A DNA stretch of 64,000 nt, from positions 125,049 through 189,048 of the forward strand of contig NZ_KE387016.1 of the NCBI RefSeq assembly GCF_000429985.1, read 5' to 3'. Shown here piece after piece: positions 63,400-64,000 of the stretch. The notes below the pieces were generated by a model that was not told the DNA's origin, made no database searches, and saw only the letters and a list, made by a program, of their open reading frames with translations. How positions within the stretch are numbered: position 1 is the first letter of the stretch; every line of letters begins with the position of its first letter. A program made the position numbers and the translations under genes. The stretch comes from Maridesulfovibrio bastinii DSM 16055 (GTDB taxonomy: Bacteria > Desulfobacterota > Desulfovibrionia > Desulfovibrionales > Desulfovibrionaceae).

Positions 63400-64000
63400 T
63401 TAAAGAACAGCTTCCTTTATTGCCTCGATACCTACACGTTCACAGAATCTGGCTGACCGTTCACGTTTGCGGGCATTTTCTTTATAGTATGCCAGAATTT
63501 TGCGTACGGTTTCTTTTGCCTCATCTCTTGTGAGTGATGCAGCAATCTGATCCCCGATCCTAGCTTTGTTGCCGGCGTTGCCTCCAAAATAGACATCATA
63601 ACCTTTTTTAGTTCCGACAACTCCAACATCACGAAGTTTGGACTCGGCGCAACACATTGGGCATCCTGAAACAGCTATTTTTACTTTGGCAGGATAGTCT
63701 TCTCCAAGAAATTCCTCTTCAAGTTCTCCGCCGAGTCCAAGGGAATCCTGTACTCCAAGCTTACAGACAGAAGTTCCAGGGCATGCCTGAACATAATGAA
63801 CACAAAGTTCTGTTGCGCGGCCAATATTTCTTCCGAGCTCGTCCCACACTTCATCAACTTTATTTTCCGGGATTCCAACAAGTGCAATACGCTGTCCTGA
63901 GGTAATTTTGATGATGGGAATATCCCACTTTTTAACAACCTCAAGCAGACTTTCGAGGAATTCAGGTGTGAGCATTCCCATGGGAGTTCTCGGGACAATT
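63400..64000 (-). CDS. Low-spin (assimilatory-type) sulfite reductase, partial
   Basis: C-terminal part of a small sirohaem/[4Fe-4S] sulfite reductase of the kind found in Desulfovibrio, distinct from DsrAB. The frame is open to base 64000 (reading VPRTPMGMLTPE), so the start is outside the window and the Met at 63981 is internal. The substrate-binding ITSGQRIALVG region, and cluster/sirohaem ligands in CPGTSVC (Cx5C) and CPMCC (Cx3C with an extra Cys) are intact, with VKIAVSGCP between. Length to date is 200 residues, near the full size of about 215-220 for this family. Confidence 0.9.
   Translation of the reverse strand, partial: IVPRTPMGMLTPEFLESLLEVVKKWDIPIIKITSGQRIALVGIPENKVDEVWDELGRNIGRATELCVHYVQACPGTSVCKLGVQDSLGLGGELEEEFLGEDYPAKVKIAVSGCPMCCAESKLRDVGVVGTKKGYDVYFGGNAGNKARIGDQIAASLTRDEAKETVRKILAYYKENARKRERSARFCERVGIEAIKEAVL

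Noticed and set aside
1-64000. CRISPR arrays, insertion sequences, prophage or tRNA genes
   Set aside because: No regularly spaced repeats, transposase or integrase motifs, or tRNA-like GTTCRANYC/cloverleaf patterns were noticed in the gaps; gene density and style are uniform.

Overview
This window reads as chromosomal DNA of a marine-type sulfate-reducing Desulfovibrionales bacterium with moderate-to-low GC (Maridesulfovibrio-like is my inference). The pointers are a partial gene for a small low-spin sulfite reductase at the right edge, a secreted CbiK cobaltochelatase behind a cobalamin riboswitch, FeoAB iron transport, a class III glutamine synthetase, and a hisB-lipoprotein-hisA run behind tatBC and guaBA. 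Almost all of it is densely packed core metabolism. I saw no insertion sequence, prophage, CRISPR array, rRNA or tRNA.

Layout. 1-3210: end of a branched-chain amino acid ABC transporter operon (livHMGF). 3240-6585: guaBA (GMP synthesis) behind a structured leader that looks like an attenuator. 6636-10530: tatB, tatC, hisB, a lipoprotein, hisA and a metallochaperone, mostly overlapping. 10672-14045: an MscS-type channel and CorA. 14044-22548 (minus strand): a cupin, gatCA, an LpoA-like lipoprotein, grpE-dnaK and an M29 aminopeptidase. 22737-25328: feoAB behind two matching Fur-like palindromes. 25344-29615 (minus): cbpA-cbpM-clpB. 29748-34285 (minus): an SLC13-type permease, a rhomboid protease, a possible small RNA, and a fused pseudouridine synthase/dephospho-CoA kinase. 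34391-44060: upp-uraA, an MnmA-type thiolase, psd-pssA and leuACDB. 44093-50097: a MATE exporter, then cobalamin riboswitch-cbiK-btuCDF-cbiL. 50094-54976: a GIY-YIG protein, an ABC-F ATPase, a Nudix hydrolase, metF and asd. 55172-60534: a class IV aminotransferase, a CAT-like acetyltransferase, a glycosyltransferase pair and a small lipoprotein. 60605-64000 (minus): glnN and the sulfite reductase, separated by 611 bases full of regulatory signals.

How the genes work together. Several groups are clear pathway units: purine end-steps (guaB, guaA), leucine synthesis (leuA, C, D, B), phosphatidylethanolamine synthesis (psd, pssA), protein folding and disaggregation (grpE, dnaK, cbpA, cbpM, clpB), uracil salvage (upp, uraA), and cobalt/corrin supply (cbiK, a BtuCDF-type importer, cbiL).

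The most interesting material is regulatory. Upstream of glnN there is a very good sigma-54 promoter, an upstream array of TTAC-T6-GTAA palindromes placed like enhancer sites, and a leader hairpin whose arm could instead cover the ribosome binding site. The guaB leader has its own promoter, a terminator and a matching antiterminator segment. A possible 190-nt RNA lies between rluD-coaE and the rhomboid gene. On the protein side the RluD-CoaE fusion, the Cys/His cluster in GrpE, the long acidic tails of TatC, and the btuF signal peptide encoded inside btuD stand out. I cannot claim a wholly new system; the glnN control region is the best candidate.
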